From: Pseudomonadota bacterium | GTDB lineage: Bacteria > Pseudomonadota > Alphaproteobacteria > Rhizobiales > Xanthobacteraceae | Length of the DNA stretch: 64,000 bases | NCBI GenBank assembly: GCA_023404675.1 | Contig: JAEYAW010000028.1 | Span: forward strand, 1 to 64,000 | Reading direction: 5' to 3' | In this document: positions 8,561-18,990 of the stretch, piece after piece | Layout: every line of letters starts with the position of its first letter | Numbering within the stretch: the first letter of the stretch is position 1 | The notes under the pieces: model-generated | Seen by the model: the letters and a program-made list of their open reading frames with translations, nothing else | Told to the model about the DNA's origin: nothing | The model's database searches: none | Position numbers and translations under genes: made by a program

Positions 8561-8767
8561 TCACCGTGATCTATAATCGACGAGGGCTTCATTGCGCCGC
8601 GCCGGTGTTAAACTGTCAAGGAGGGCGTTGGCCTTCTCAATTACCTTGCTGCCGATCTCGCGCTGTTGCCCTTGATTGGCTTTTCGGGCGCCCTCGGCGA
8701 ACACCGATTCCGCGGGGAGTACCGCCGCAGCAAATGCGGCGGCGGCCAAAACCGATCTAAGAAACAT
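8561..8767 (-). CDS. Small secreted protein (68 aa)
   Basis: N-terminal signal peptide (MFLRSVLAAAAFAAAVLPAE, cleavage likely after VFA) followed by about 40 charged residues (KANQGQQREIGSKVIEKANALLDSL). Probably periplasmic. It converges with the small plus-strand genes. No domain recognised; the signal peptide and coherent composition make it more likely real than chance. Confidence 0.55.
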   Translation of the reverse strand: MFLRSVLAAAAFAAAVLPAESVFAEGARKANQGQQREIGSKVIEKANALLDSLTPARRNEALVDYRSR

Positions 8768-9140
8768 AGGCTACTCTACTCGGCTGGGGTTCATGGCTGC
8801 AAAGATGCTATCGTACGTACCGTCCCGTTCAGCCTAACGCCGTGCATGATCCCGATTAAGAAGGATCTCACCCCCCGGATGATCTCCGCGATCGAGGATG
8901 TCCATCACCTCCACAACAAATGCATTGAGCGGTCATTGTGCGAGGATCAGACGCTTGCGCAGAGCCGGTCAAGCTCCGCGAGCGTATTGGCGTATCGTGC
9001 GTCCGACACCGCCGTTCTCCTGTATTTGCACGCTACACTACTACGTCGATGAATCTTTGTTGAATCGCCCCGAAATCTGGCCCCTTTAATCATCCCCGTC
9101 TGGGGAAGGACTGTATCGGCCCCGATAGAAACGGGGCACT
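8768..9140. other. Non-coding stretch and trb operon leader
   Basis: No convincing gene. The last 50 bases before trbB contain two G/C hairpins (CCCC-GTCT-GGGG at 9094-9105 and the one at 9119-9137). The trb promoter must lie here, because cargo separates trbB from traG. Confidence 0.5.
9119..9137 (+). promoter_or_regulatory. Hairpin directly upstream of trbB
   Basis: GCCCCG-ATAGAAA-CGGGGC is a perfect 6-bp stem with a 7-base loop, ending 3 bases before the trbB ATG. No typical ribosome binding site is visible outside it, so the structure may limit trbB translation. Confidence 0.45.
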
Positions 9141-10157
9141 ATGACAGCATCACACCACAATTCGGAAGGCCTCGCGCGCGGCGCAAGGATGCTGCGCACT
9201 GCGCTCGGTCCTGCAATCGCGCGCTATCTTGATGACGCCAGCATCGTCGAGGTGATGCTCAATCCCGATGGGCGCCTCTGGATCGACCGACTCTCCGAAG
9301 GACTTTCCGATACCGGTGAGCGGCTGTCACCAGCGGACGGCGAACGTATCGTTCGCTTGGTTGCGCACCATGTCGGAGCCGAGGTTCATGCTGGTGCTCC
9401 TCGGGTATCCGCAGAGTTGCCTGAAACCGGCGAGCGGTTCGAAGGCCTGCTGCCACCCGTCGTCGCTGCCCCCGCATTCGCGATCCGTAAGCCCGCTGTC
9501 GCGGTGTTCACGCTCGACGACTACGTCGCGGCCGGCATCATGTCAGCGACGCAGGCCGAGATACTCCGCCGGAGTGTCTCCTCACGCGCCAACATCCTCG
9601 TCGCCGGCGGGACATCCACCGGCAAGACGACGCTGACAAACGCGTTGCTCGCCGAAGTTGCGAAGACCGCCGATCGCGTCGTCCTCATCGAAGACACCCG
9701 CGAACTGCAATGCGCCGCGCCGAACCTCGTGGCGATGCGAACAAAAGATGGCGTTGCCTCACTTTCCGATCTCGTTCGCTCTTCGCTGCGTCTGCGGCCC
9801 GATCGCATACCCGTTGGCGAAGTGCGCGGCGCCGAAGCGCTCGAACTGCTCAAGGCCTGGGGCACCGGCCATCCTGGCGGGGTCGGCACCATCCACGCCG
9901 GCAGCGCGATCGGCGCACTGCGCCGCATGGAGCAGCTCATTCAGGAGGCAGTCGTCACGGTCCCGCGCGCATTGATCGCGGAAACGATCGACCTCGTTGC
10001 CGTCCTCTCCGGTCGCGGGTCCGCGCGGCGACTCTCCGAACTCTCGCGCGTCGAAGGCCTCGGTCTCGACGGCGACTACCGCATCGCGCCGGCCACCACG
10101 GATGGCGACGGCAGCTCGAGCTTGTTCGTCCCAGCACCTGAAGGAGAAAGCCTGTGA
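9141..10157 (+). CDS. trbB: Conjugal transfer ATPase TrbB
   Basis: VirB11-family secretion ATPase that powers pilus assembly and substrate transfer as a cytoplasmic hexamer. Residues about 150-165 carry Walker A (GGTSTGKT); an Asp box (VVLIEDTREL) and a His-containing GHPGGVGTIHAGS segment follow. 338 residues is normal for TrbB. It is the first gene of the trb operon, and its stop overlaps the trbC start (10154-10157). Confidence 0.95.
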   Translation: MTASHHNSEGLARGARMLRTALGPAIARYLDDASIVEVMLNPDGRLWIDRLSEGLSDTGERLSPADGERIVRLVAHHVGAEVHAGAPRVSAELPETGERFEGLLPPVVAAPAFAIRKPAVAVFTLDDYVAAGIMSATQAEILRRSVSSRANILVAGGTSTGKTTLTNALLAEVAKTADRVVLIEDTRELQCAAPNLVAMRTKDGVASLSDLVRSSLRLRPDRIPVGEVRGAEALELLKAWGTGHPGGVGTIHAGSAIGALRRMEQLIQEAVVTVPRALIAETIDLVAVLSGRGSARRLSELSRVEGLGLDGDYRIAPATTDGDGSSSLFVPAPEGESL

Positions 10158-10486
10158 TCCAACGCCTGCGGCGCGCGCGCCATCATCTCGTCTTGACCGT
10201 TTCCATCGCCACTCTGTCGGCGGTGATGGCAGCCCCCGCTCACGCTTCCGGTTCGTCGATGCCGTGGGAACAGCCTCTCCAACAGATCCTGCAGTCGATT
10301 GAAGGTCCCGTGGCGAAAATCATGGCGGTGATCATCATCATCGTTACCGGCCTGACGCTGGCCTTCGGCGATACCTCCGGCGGCTTCCGCAGGTTGATCC
10401 AGATCGTGTTTGGTCTCTCGATTGCCTTCGCCGCGTCGAGCTTCTTCCTGTCGTTCTTCTCGTTCGGCGGCGGGGCGCTGGTCTGA
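10154..10486 (+). CDS. trbC: Pilin precursor TrbC
   Basis: VirB2/TrbC-family major pilin: a long signal region (residues about 10-35, ending AAPAHASG) and two hydrophobic helices (IMAVIIIIVTGLTLAF and IQIVFGLSIAFAASSFFLSF). 110 residues matches the family. GTG start overlapping trbB; the stop overlaps the trbD ATG by one base. Confidence 0.93.
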   Translation: MIQRLRRARHHLVLTVSIATLSAVMAAPAHASGSSMPWEQPLQQILQSIEGPVAKIMAVIIIIVTGLTLAFGDTSGGFRRLIQIVFGLSIAFAASSFFLSFFSFGGGALV

Positions 10487-10767
10487 TGACGGGCGCTGTC
10501 GATCAGGGCGGCGACGTCCCAGGCTATACCGTCCCCGTTCACCGGGCACTGACCGAGCCGATCCTGCTCGGCGGCGCCCCACGGGCTATCGCCATCATGA
10601 ACGGGACGCTCGCTGGCGCGGTCGGCCTAGGGCTTCGCCTCTGGCTGGTGGGGATCGCGATCTGGGCGATCGGCCACGTCACCGCGGTGTGGGCTGCCAA
10701 GCGCGATCCGCTCTTCGTCGACGTTGTGCGCCGCCATCTGCGCGTCCCCGCACACCTTTCGGTCTGA
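10486..10767 (+). CDS. trbD: Conjugal transfer protein TrbD (VirB3-like)
   Basis: 93-residue inner membrane protein with two hydrophobic segments (AIMNGTLAGAVGLGLRLWLV and WAIGHVTAVWAA), an N-terminal VHRALTEPILLGGAPR motif and a C-terminal DPLFVDVVRRHL motif, all typical of VirB3/TrbD. It partners the TrbE ATPase at the inner membrane. Starts at the trbC stop. Confidence 0.93.
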   Translation: MTGAVDQGGDVPGYTVPVHRALTEPILLGGAPRAIAIMNGTLAGAVGLGLRLWLVGIAIWAIGHVTAVWAAKRDPLFVDVVRRHLRVPAHLSV

Positions 10768-10780
10768 GGGGAGCGCGGCC

Positions 10781-13219
10781 ATGATGAACCTTGCCGAATA
10801 TCGCAATCGCAACAGCCGCCTGGCCGACTTCCTCCCCTGGGTCGCGCTGGTGGGCTCCGGCATCGTCCTCAACAAGGACGGCAGCTTTCAGCGCACCGCG
10901 CGGTTTCGCGGCCCCGATCTCGACAGCGCCGTACAGGCTGAGCTAGTCGCCATCGCCGGCCGCCTCAACAATGCGTTCCGTCGCCTTGGATCAGGCTGGG
11001 CAATCTTCGTCGAGGCGCAGCGGCAAGCTTCGAACCTCTATCCCGACAGCCGCTTTCCCGATCCCGCCTCGGCGCTGGTCGACGCCGAGCGCAAAGCGGA
11101 TTTCGAGGAAGCTGGCGCACATTTCGAGTCGAGCTATTTCCTGACCTTCACCTATCTGCCGCCGGCCGAGGACGCCGCGCGCGCGGAATCCTGGCTCTAT
11201 GAAGGCCGGGAAAAGTCGGGCCTCGACCCCAACGAGGTGATGACCGGGTTCGCCGATCGCACCGATCGCATCCTGCGCCTGGTCGAAGCCTTCATGCCCG
11301 AATGCCGCTGGCTTGATGACGCGGAGACGCTCACCTATCTCCACGGCTGCGTCTCGACCAAACGGCACCGTGTCCGCGTCCCCGAAACGCCGATCTATCT
11401 CGACGCGCTGCTCGCCGACCAGCCGCTCACCGGCGGGCTCGAGCCGCGCCTTGGCGCGTCGCATCTGCGCATCCTCACCGTCACAGGCTTTCCAACGGCG
11501 ACGACACCTGGCCTGCTCGACGAGCTGAACCGTCTCGCATTTCCGTATCGTTGGTCGACGCGGGCGATCCTGCTCGACAAGACCGACGCGACCAAGCTGC
11601 TGACCAAGATCCGCCGGCAATGGTTCGCCAAGCGCAAGTCGATCGCCGCGATCCTCAAGGAGGTAATGACCAACGAGGCGTCCGTCCTCGTGGACACCGA
11701 CGCCGCGAACAAGGCCGCCGATGCCGACATGGCGCTCCAGGAACTCGGCGCCGACTATGCCGGGATGGCCTACGTCACCGCGACGGTGACGGTGTGGGAC
11801 GAGGATCCGCGCGCTGCCGACGAGAAGCTGCGCCTCGTCGAGAAGGTCATTCAGGGCCGCGACTTCACTGCCATGGCCGAGACGATCAACGCGGTGGACG
11901 CCTGGCTCGGATCATTGCCCGGCCACGTCTATGCGAACGTCCGCCAGCCGCCGATCTCCACGCTCAATCTCGCCCACATGATCCCGCTGTCGGCGGTGTG
12001 GGCGGGGCCGGAACGGGACGAGCATTTTGCAGCGCCCCCACTGCTCTTCGGCAAGACCGAAGGCTCCACCCCGTTCCGGCTTTCGCTTCACGTCGGCGAC
12101 GTCGGCCACACGCTGATCGTTGGCCCGACCGGCGCGGGCAAGTCGGTCCTGCTGGCGCTGATGGCGCTGCAGTTCCGACGCTATGCTCGCGCCCAAGTCT
12201 TCGCCTTCGACTTCGGCGGCTCGATCCGCGCGGCGGCGCTCGGCATGGGCGGCGATTGGCATGACCTCGGCGGCGATCTCAGTGACGGCGCGACCGATAA
12301 CGTCAGCCTTCAACCGCTCGCCCGCGTTCACGACGTGCCCGAGCGCGCCTGGGCGGGCGACTGGATCGTATCGATCCTGACCCGCGAGGGCGTGGCGATC
12401 ACGCCCGAGGTGAAGGAGCATATCTGGACGGCGCTGACCTCGCTGGCATCGGCGCCCGTCGAGGAGCGCACGATCACCGGCCTGGTCGTGCTGCTCCAGT
12501 CGAACGATCTCAAACAGGCGCTCAGGCCCTATTGCGTCGGCGGTCCCTACGGCCGGCTGCTCGACGCTGAACGCGAGTATCTTGGCTCGGCGTTCGTTCA
12601 AGCGTTCGAGACTGAGGGGCTGATCGGCACCGGCGCGGCGCCGGCGGTTCTCTCCTATCTCTTCCATCGGATCGAAGATCGGCTCGACGGTTCGCCGACT
12701 CTTCTCATTATCGACGAAGGCTGGCTGGCGCTGGACGATGACGGTTTCGCCGGCCAGCTCCGCGAATGGCTGAAGACGCTGCGCAAGAAGAACGCCAGCG
12801 TCATCTTCGCCACGCAATCGCTCAGCGACATCGACGGCTCGGCCATCGCGCCTGCCATCATCGAAAGCTGCCAGACCCGGCTTCTGCTGCCGAACGAGCG
12901 CGCGATCGAGCCGCAGATCACGGCGATCTATCGGCGCTTCGGCCTCAACGACCGCCAGATCGAGATCATCGCGCGGGCAATGCCCAAGCGCGACTATTAC
13001 TGCCAGTCGCGGCGCGGCAACCGCCTCTTCGAGCTCGGTCTGTCCGATGTCGCGCTCGCTCTGTGCGCCGCGTCATCGAAGACCGACCAGGCGGCCATTG
13101 CCCGCATCGTCGCCGAACACGGCCGCGACGGCTTCCTCGCCGCATGGCTCGATCACCGTGAGGTCGGTTGGGCCGCCGATCTCATCCCCACGCTCACCAA
13201 CAAGGAGACGTCCCAATGA
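10781..13219 (+). CDS. trbE: Conjugal transfer ATPase TrbE (VirB4-like)
   Basis: 812-residue VirB4-family ATPase of the mating-pair complex. The N-terminal CagE/TrbE domain is followed by Walker A (GPTGAGKS, about residue 448) and Walker B (LLIIDEGW, about residue 640), with the late motif FATQSLSDIDGS. ATG 10781 follows GAGGGGAG at a good distance and clears trbD, so it is preferred over an upstream ATG at 10724 inside trbD. The stop overlaps the trbJ ATG (ATGA). Confidence 0.95.
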   Translation: MMNLAEYRNRNSRLADFLPWVALVGSGIVLNKDGSFQRTARFRGPDLDSAVQAELVAIAGRLNNAFRRLGSGWAIFVEAQRQASNLYPDSRFPDPASALVDAERKADFEEAGAHFESSYFLTFTYLPPAEDAARAESWLYEGREKSGLDPNEVMTGFADRTDRILRLVEAFMPECRWLDDAETLTYLHGCVSTKRHRVRVPETPIYLDALLADQPLTGGLEPRLGASHLRILTVTGFPTATTPGLLDELNRLAFPYRWSTRAILLDKTDATKLLTKIRRQWFAKRKSIAAILKEVMTNEASVLVDTDAANKAADADMALQELGADYAGMAYVTATVTVWDEDPRAADEKLRLVEKVIQGRDFTAMAETINAVDAWLGSLPGHVYANVRQPPISTLNLAHMIPLSAVWAGPERDEHFAAPPLLFGKTEGSTPFRLSLHVGDVGHTLIVGPTGAGKSVLLALMALQFRRYARAQVFAFDFGGSIRAAALGMGGDWHDLGGDLSDGATDNVSLQPLARVHDVPERAWAGDWIVSILTREGVAITPEVKEHIWTALTSLASAPVEERTITGLVVLLQSNDLKQALRPYCVGGPYGRLLDAEREYLGSAFVQAFETEGLIGTGAAPAVLSYLFHRIEDRLDGSPTLLIIDEGWLALDDDGFAGQLREWLKTLRKKNASVIFATQSLSDIDGSAIAPAIIESCQTRLLLPNERAIEPQITAIYRRFGLNDRQIEIIARAMPKRDYYCQSRRGNRLFELGLSDVALALCAASSKTDQAAIARIVAEHGRDGFLAAWLDHREVGWAADLIPTLTNKETSQ

Positions 13220-13977
13220 AACTGCGCAATTCCCGCGCAGCGCGTTTTGCTGCCGCGCTGCTGACCGCTCCCGTCGCGCTCGCGCCCATGCTGGCGACGC
13301 CCGCTCACGCCATCATCGTATTCGATCCCTCGAACTATGCGCAGAACGTGCTCACGGCGGCGCGATCGCTTCAGCAGATCACCAACCAGATCACCTCGCT
13401 TCAGAACGAAGCGCAAATGCTGATCAACCAGGCACGCAACCTTGCGAGCCTGCCGTTCTCGTCGCTGCAACAGCTTCAGCAGTCCGTCCAGCGCACGCAG
13501 CAGCTTCTCAACCAGGCGCAGAATATCGCCTACGACGTCCAGCAGATCGACCGGATGTTCCAGCAGAAGTACGGGAACGTCTCGCTGTCCGCTTCGGATC
13601 AGCAACTCGTCACCGATGCCCGCTCGCGCTGGCAGAACACGGTCGGCGGCCTGCAGGACGCAATGCGGGTGCAGGCGGGCGTCGTCGGCAACATCGACAC
13701 CAATCGCACGCAGATGTCGGCGCTGATCGGCCAGAGCCAGGGCGCGACCGGCGCGCTGCAGGCGACGCAGGCCGGCAACCAACTCCTTGCGCTCCAGGCG
13801 CAGCAACTCGCGGATCTCACCGCCGTCGTGGCGGCCAACGGCCGGGCGCAGGCCTTGCAGTCGGCCGAGCAGGCCGCCGCCGCCGAACAGGGCCGCGAGC
13901 AGCGCCGGCGTTTCCTGACGCCGGGCTCGGGCTACCAGCCCGGCAATGCCCGCATGTTCCCGAACAGCGGCAACTGA
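13216..13977 (+). CDS. trbJ: Conjugal transfer protein TrbJ (VirB5-like)
   Basis: 253 residues with a signal peptide (ending TPAHAIIV) and a long Gln-rich helical, coiled-coil body (LQQITNQITSLQNEAQML). VirB5/TrbJ proteins are minor pilus components in the periplasm or at the pilus tip. The ATG at 13216 overlaps the trbE stop, so translation is coupled. The C-terminal QGREQRRRFLTPGSGY tail is common in this group. Confidence 0.92.
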   Translation: MKLRNSRAARFAAALLTAPVALAPMLATPAHAIIVFDPSNYAQNVLTAARSLQQITNQITSLQNEAQMLINQARNLASLPFSSLQQLQQSVQRTQQLLNQAQNIAYDVQQIDRMFQQKYGNVSLSASDQQLVTDARSRWQNTVGGLQDAMRVQAGVVGNIDTNRTQMSALIGQSQGATGALQATQAGNQLLALQAQQLADLTAVVAANGRAQALQSAEQAAAAEQGREQRRRFLTPGSGYQPGNARMFPNSGN

Positions 13978-13987
13978 GGCTGGCACG

Positions 13988-14389
13988 ATGGACGGCAAGA
14001 CCCTCGCTCGCGTCGGCGCCATCGTCTTCGTCGCGGTCGCCATCACGGCGACCGCGATCGAGATGAACCGCAAGGACGTTTCGACGGACGTCCTCGCGAC
14101 GCAGGGCCGTCCGGTCACAACATCGGATCCTCTCGCCGCCGAATTGCTTCGTTGTTCCGAGATCGGCGAGGCCGGCACGCGCGATCCCAATTGCCTGAAG
14201 GCATGGGCAGAGAACCGGCGCCGCTTCCTCGGCCAGCCGGCCCCCGTTTCATCACCATCGCCGGTTGCGCCGACCACGCTGTTTCCAAGCGCGCCCGCGT
14301 CGGCCGCTCCCATCCACAAAGACAGTGCGCCAGCGGACGTGACCGGGCCTGCGATGCAGGCCGAGCCCGCTCAGCCAGAGGTTCGCTGA
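13988..14389 (+). CDS. trbK: Putative entry exclusion protein TrbK-alt
   Basis: 133 residues: one N-terminal membrane helix (VGAIVFVAVAITATAIE), a short conserved domain with two cysteines (LLRCSEIGEAGTRDPNC) and a Pro/Ala-rich tail. Position between trbJ and trbL and the Cys motif fit the alternative TrbK family, proposed to block redundant entry of the same element. The start 10 bases after trbJ is preferred to an upstream ATG at 13946 inside trbJ. Confidence 0.85.
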   Translation: MDGKTLARVGAIVFVAVAITATAIEMNRKDVSTDVLATQGRPVTTSDPLAAELLRCSEIGEAGTRDPNCLKAWAENRRRFLGQPAPVSSPSPVAPTTLFPSAPASAAPIHKDSAPADVTGPAMQAEPAQPEVR

Positions 14390-14390
14390 C

Positions 14391-15746
14391 ATGGGCGGCA
14401 CCGGTGTCATCGACCATTTCCTCGAGGTCTTCACTCGCTACATCGACGGAGGATTCGGGCTGCTCGGCGGCGAAGTCGGTTTCATCGCCACCACCTTGAT
14501 CGTCATCGACGTCACGCTCGCCGCGCTTTTCTGGTCATGGGGCGCCGACGACGACATCATGGCGAGGCTGGTCAAGAAGACGCTCTTCGTCGGTGTCTTC
14601 GCCTACCTGATCTCCAACTGGAACAATCTCGCCCGCATCGTCTTCGAGAGCTTCGCGGGCCTCGGCCTGAAGGCTTCGGGAACGGGCTTTGCCGTGAGCG
14701 ATCTCATGCGCCCCGGCAAGGTGGCGCAGACTGGTCTCGATGCCGGCCGGCCGCTGCTCGACTCCATCTCCAGCCTGATGGGCTACTGGTCGTTCTTCGA
14801 GAACTTCATCCAGATCGCCTGCATGTTTTTCGCCTGGGCGCTGGTGCTGCTGGCGTTCTTCATCCTGGCGATCCAGCTCTTCGTCACCCTGATCGAGTTC
14901 AAGCTGACCACGCTCGCCGGCTTCGTCCTCATTCCCTTCGGCCTGTTCGGCAAATCGGCGTTCATGGCCGAGCGCGTGCTCGGCAACGTCATCTCCTCCG
15001 GCATCAAGGTGCTGGTGCTCGCCGTCATCATCGGCATCGGCTCGACGCTGTTCTCCGAGTTCACCTCGGGCTTCAACGGCGCAACGCCATCGATCGACGA
15101 TGCCATGGCGATCGTGCTTGCCGCGCTGTCGCTGCTTGGTCTCGGCATCTTCGGTCCCGGCATCGCTAACGGCCTCATCTCCGGTGGCCCGCAGCTCGGC
15201 GCCGGCGCGGCCATTGGCACTGGTCTTGCCGCCGGCGGCGTTGTCGCAGCAGGCGCGGCCGCTGCCGGCGCCGTCGTGACAGGCGGCGCTGCACTTGCTG
15301 GCGGCGCTGCCGCCGCCGCGCGTGGCGGTGCAGCCCTCGCCGGTGGCGCCTCCACCGCCTACAGCCTCGGCGCGGCCGGCCAGGCCGGCGCATCCGGCGT
15401 CGCGTCGGGTCTTGGCAGTGTTGCCAGCACCGGCGCGAAGGCGGCCGTCTCACCGCTGAAGCGCGCAGCCGGTCGTGCCGCCGACAGCCTGAAGCAGAGC
15501 TATCAGGCCGGTGGCCAGGCCGCGACGGAGATCGCCACCGGCGCATCCGGTGCTGCGACGACCGCCACCGCGGAGGCCGCATCTCCCGGAGCTGCGTCTT
15601 CCACCAGCGACGGGCCGCCGGCCTGGGCGAAACGCATGAAGCGCTCGCAGCAGATGTCCCATGGCGTTCAGGCCGCCGCCCACGCCGTGCGTAGCGGCGA
15701 CAGCCATGGCGGCGGCTCCTCCGTCAACCTCTCCGAAAGCGACTGA
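14391..15746 (+). CDS. trbL: Conjugal transfer membrane protein TrbL (VirB6-like)
   Basis: 451-residue polytopic inner membrane protein with about six hydrophobic segments in residues 20-280, then an Ala/Gly-rich low-complexity region and a hydrophilic C-terminus. VirB6/TrbL forms part of the inner membrane channel. Starts one base after the trbK stop; trbF follows 2 bases after its stop. Confidence 0.93.
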   Translation: MGGTGVIDHFLEVFTRYIDGGFGLLGGEVGFIATTLIVIDVTLAALFWSWGADDDIMARLVKKTLFVGVFAYLISNWNNLARIVFESFAGLGLKASGTGFAVSDLMRPGKVAQTGLDAGRPLLDSISSLMGYWSFFENFIQIACMFFAWALVLLAFFILAIQLFVTLIEFKLTTLAGFVLIPFGLFGKSAFMAERVLGNVISSGIKVLVLAVIIGIGSTLFSEFTSGFNGATPSIDDAMAIVLAALSLLGLGIFGPGIANGLISGGPQLGAGAAIGTGLAAGGVVAAGAAAAGAVVTGGAALAGGAAAAARGGAALAGGASTAYSLGAAGQAGASGVASGLGSVASTGAKAAVSPLKRAAGRAADSLKQSYQAGGQAATEIATGASGAATTATAEAASPGAASSTSDGPPAWAKRMKRSQQMSHGVQAAAHAVRSGDSHGGGSSVNLSESD

Positions 15747-15748
15747 CC

Positions 15749-16428
15749 ATGTTCAAGCGACCATCCACCCACTACGGCAAAGCCCCTCAGCCCGAGACTC
15801 CCTATCAGCGCGCCGCTCAGGTCTGGGACGATCGCATCGGCTCCGCCCGCGTGCAGGCCCGTAACTGGCGCTACATGGCCTTCGGATCATTGGCCCTCGC
15901 GGGCGGCCTTTCGGCCGCGCTGGTCTGGCAGTCCGCCAACGGCTCGATCGTGCCTTGGGTAGTGCAGGTCGACCGGCTCGGCCAGGCGCAGGCGATCGCG
16001 CCGGCGACCGCCGACTATCAGCCAAACGATCCGCAAATCGCCTTCTACCTCGCGCGCTTCATCGAGCAGGTCCGCTCGATCCCGTCCGACGCCATCATCG
16101 TGCGGCAGAACTGGCTGCGCGCCTACGACTTCACGACACAGGGTGGCGCGCTCGCGCTGAACGATTATGCGCGCGCCAACGACCCCTTCACCAAGGTCGG
16201 CAAGCAGCAGATCGCGATCGAAGTGTCGTCGGTGATCCGCGCCTCGCCGTCGAGCTTCCGCATCGCCTGGATCGAGCGACGCTATCAGGACGGCTCACTG
16301 GCCTCCACCGAACGCTGGTCCGCGATCCTCACCGTCGTCGTGCAGCCCCCACGCGACGCCGACACGCTGCGGAAGAACCCACTCGGAATCTACATCAACG
16401 CCATCAACTGGTCGAAGGAGCTTGGACA

Positions 16429-16432
<4 letters not shown>
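15749..16432 (+). CDS. trbF: Conjugal transfer protein TrbF (VirB8-like)
   Basis: 227 residues with a cytoplasmic N-terminus, one membrane helix (MAFGSLALAGGLSAALVW, residues about 41-58) and a periplasmic NTF2-like VirB8 domain (IVPWVVQVDRLGQ, ending in an ERWSAILTVVV strand). It is an assembly factor of the secretion channel. Its stop overlaps the trbG ATG (ATGA). Confidence 0.94.
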
Positions 16433-17492
<1,060 letters not shown>

Positions 17493-17496
<4 letters not shown>

Positions 17497-18749
17497 GCGA
17501 CGAACGCGATCCCGAAAAGGAGGAAGGCCGGACGCCCGGTTCGGCGCCCCAGCCTCAGCCGACCGACGACGACGCTCGGCCGCTGACCGGCGAGCCGGCC
17601 GCGACCATGCGGCTGCGCGCCGAGCCGCCGCGTGTGACCCGCCTGTCCCGCAAGGTGCTGGCCGGTCTGGGTCTTGCGGCAAGCCTCGGTGTCGGTGGGG
17701 CGCTGATCTATGCGCTCCAGACTCGTCACAGCGGCCAGGGTCAGGAGCTTTACTCTACGGACAACCGCTCGACACCGGACGGTCTGGCTGGATTGCCGAA
17801 GGATTATTCCGGCGTCCCGAAGCTCGGCCCGCCGCTGCCCGGCGACCTCGGTCGCCCGATCCTCAACGCGCAGAACGGTGGCACAGTGCCGCCGATCGGC
17901 GCACCGGCATCAGGTCCGACGGGACCGAGCCCCGAGGAACAGCGCCGGGCGCAGGAACTGGAGGCGGCTCGGACCGCACGGCTGTTCGCATCCACCGAGA
18001 CTCGGCCCGCTACGGCTGGAGCTTCGACACAGCCGACTGCGACCGCCACGCCGTCGGCCGATCTCGCCAGCCTCGGCCTTGCGCCGCAGCCAGCGACACC
18101 CTCCGCGCAGGATCGTCAGCTCGCATTCCTCAATCAGACGCCCGACAAGCGCACTGTCTCGCCGGATCGCGTTGCCGCGCCAGCGTCGAAGAACGTCCTG
18201 CAGGCCGGCGCCGTCATCGCGGCCGCGCTCATCACCGGCATCCGCTCCGACCTGCCGGGTCAGATCACCGCACAGGTGACGGAGAACATCTATGACAGCC
18301 CGACCGGCAAGATCCTGCTTGTGCCACAGGGCACGCGCGTTATCGGCCAGTATGACAGTGGCGTCGGCTTCGGTCAGAGGCGCATACTTCTCGTCTGGAA
18401 CCGGCTGATCTTCCCCAATGGCCGCTCCATCGTTCTGGAGCGTCAGCCTGGTGCGGACGCCGAGGGCTATGCGGGCCTTGAGGATGGCGTCGACTATCAC
18501 TGGGGCGAACTGTTCAAGGCCGCTGCACTTTCCACGATTCTGAGCATCGGTGCGGAGGCGGGCTCGTCTGGCCAGGACAGCGATATTGTGCGGGCGCTGC
18601 GACAGGGTGCCTCCAATAGCGTCAGTCAAACCGGCCAGCAGATCGTCCAGCGCCAGCTCAACATCGCACCGACCCTCACCATCCGGCCAGGCTTGCCCGT
18701 CCGCGTCATCGTCACCCGCGATCTCGTTCTCGAACCCTACGGAGGCTGA
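17493..18749 (+). CDS. trbI: Conjugal transfer protein TrbI (VirB10-like)
   Basis: 418 residues: a cytoplasmic tail, one membrane helix near residue 55-72 (VLAGLGLAASLGVGGALIYA), a Pro-rich periplasmic linker and the VirB10 beta-barrel domain (residues about 225-418, with ITAQVTENIYDSPTG and LLVPQGTRVIGQYDS). It spans both membranes and gates the channel. GTG start overlaps the trbG stop (GTGA). Confidence 0.95.
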
Positions 18750-18750
18750 C

Positions 18751-18990
18751 ATGACCAAGCTGAAATTGGGAGCGATCGTCGACGACAAACCGGTGAAGGT
18801 CACGGTGGAGTTACCGGCAAGCCTGCATCGCGACCTAACGGCCTACGCAGAAATTCTCGGCCGCGAAGCGAGGCAACCGCCGGCCGATCCCGTTCGCCTC
18901 ATCGCTCCGATGCTGGAGCGGTTCATAGCCACGGATCGGGGATTTGCGAAAGCGAGGAAGTCAAAAGAACTGCCGAAACCGTCTGAATGA
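18751..18990 (+). CDS. DUF2274 protein of the trb operon
   Basis: 79 residues, starting after a GGAGG site. The opening MTKLKLGAIVDDKPVKVTVE and the following ASLHRDLTAYAEILGRE are typical of DUF2274, the small gene that regularly closes trb operons in alphaproteobacterial elements; the fold suggests a ribbon-helix-helix relative. Its 3' end is overlapped on the other strand by the LysR gene, marking where cargo 2 begins. Confidence 0.88.
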   Translation: MTKLKLGAIVDDKPVKVTVELPASLHRDLTAYAEILGREARQPPADPVRLIAPMLERFIATDRGFAKARKSKELPKPSE

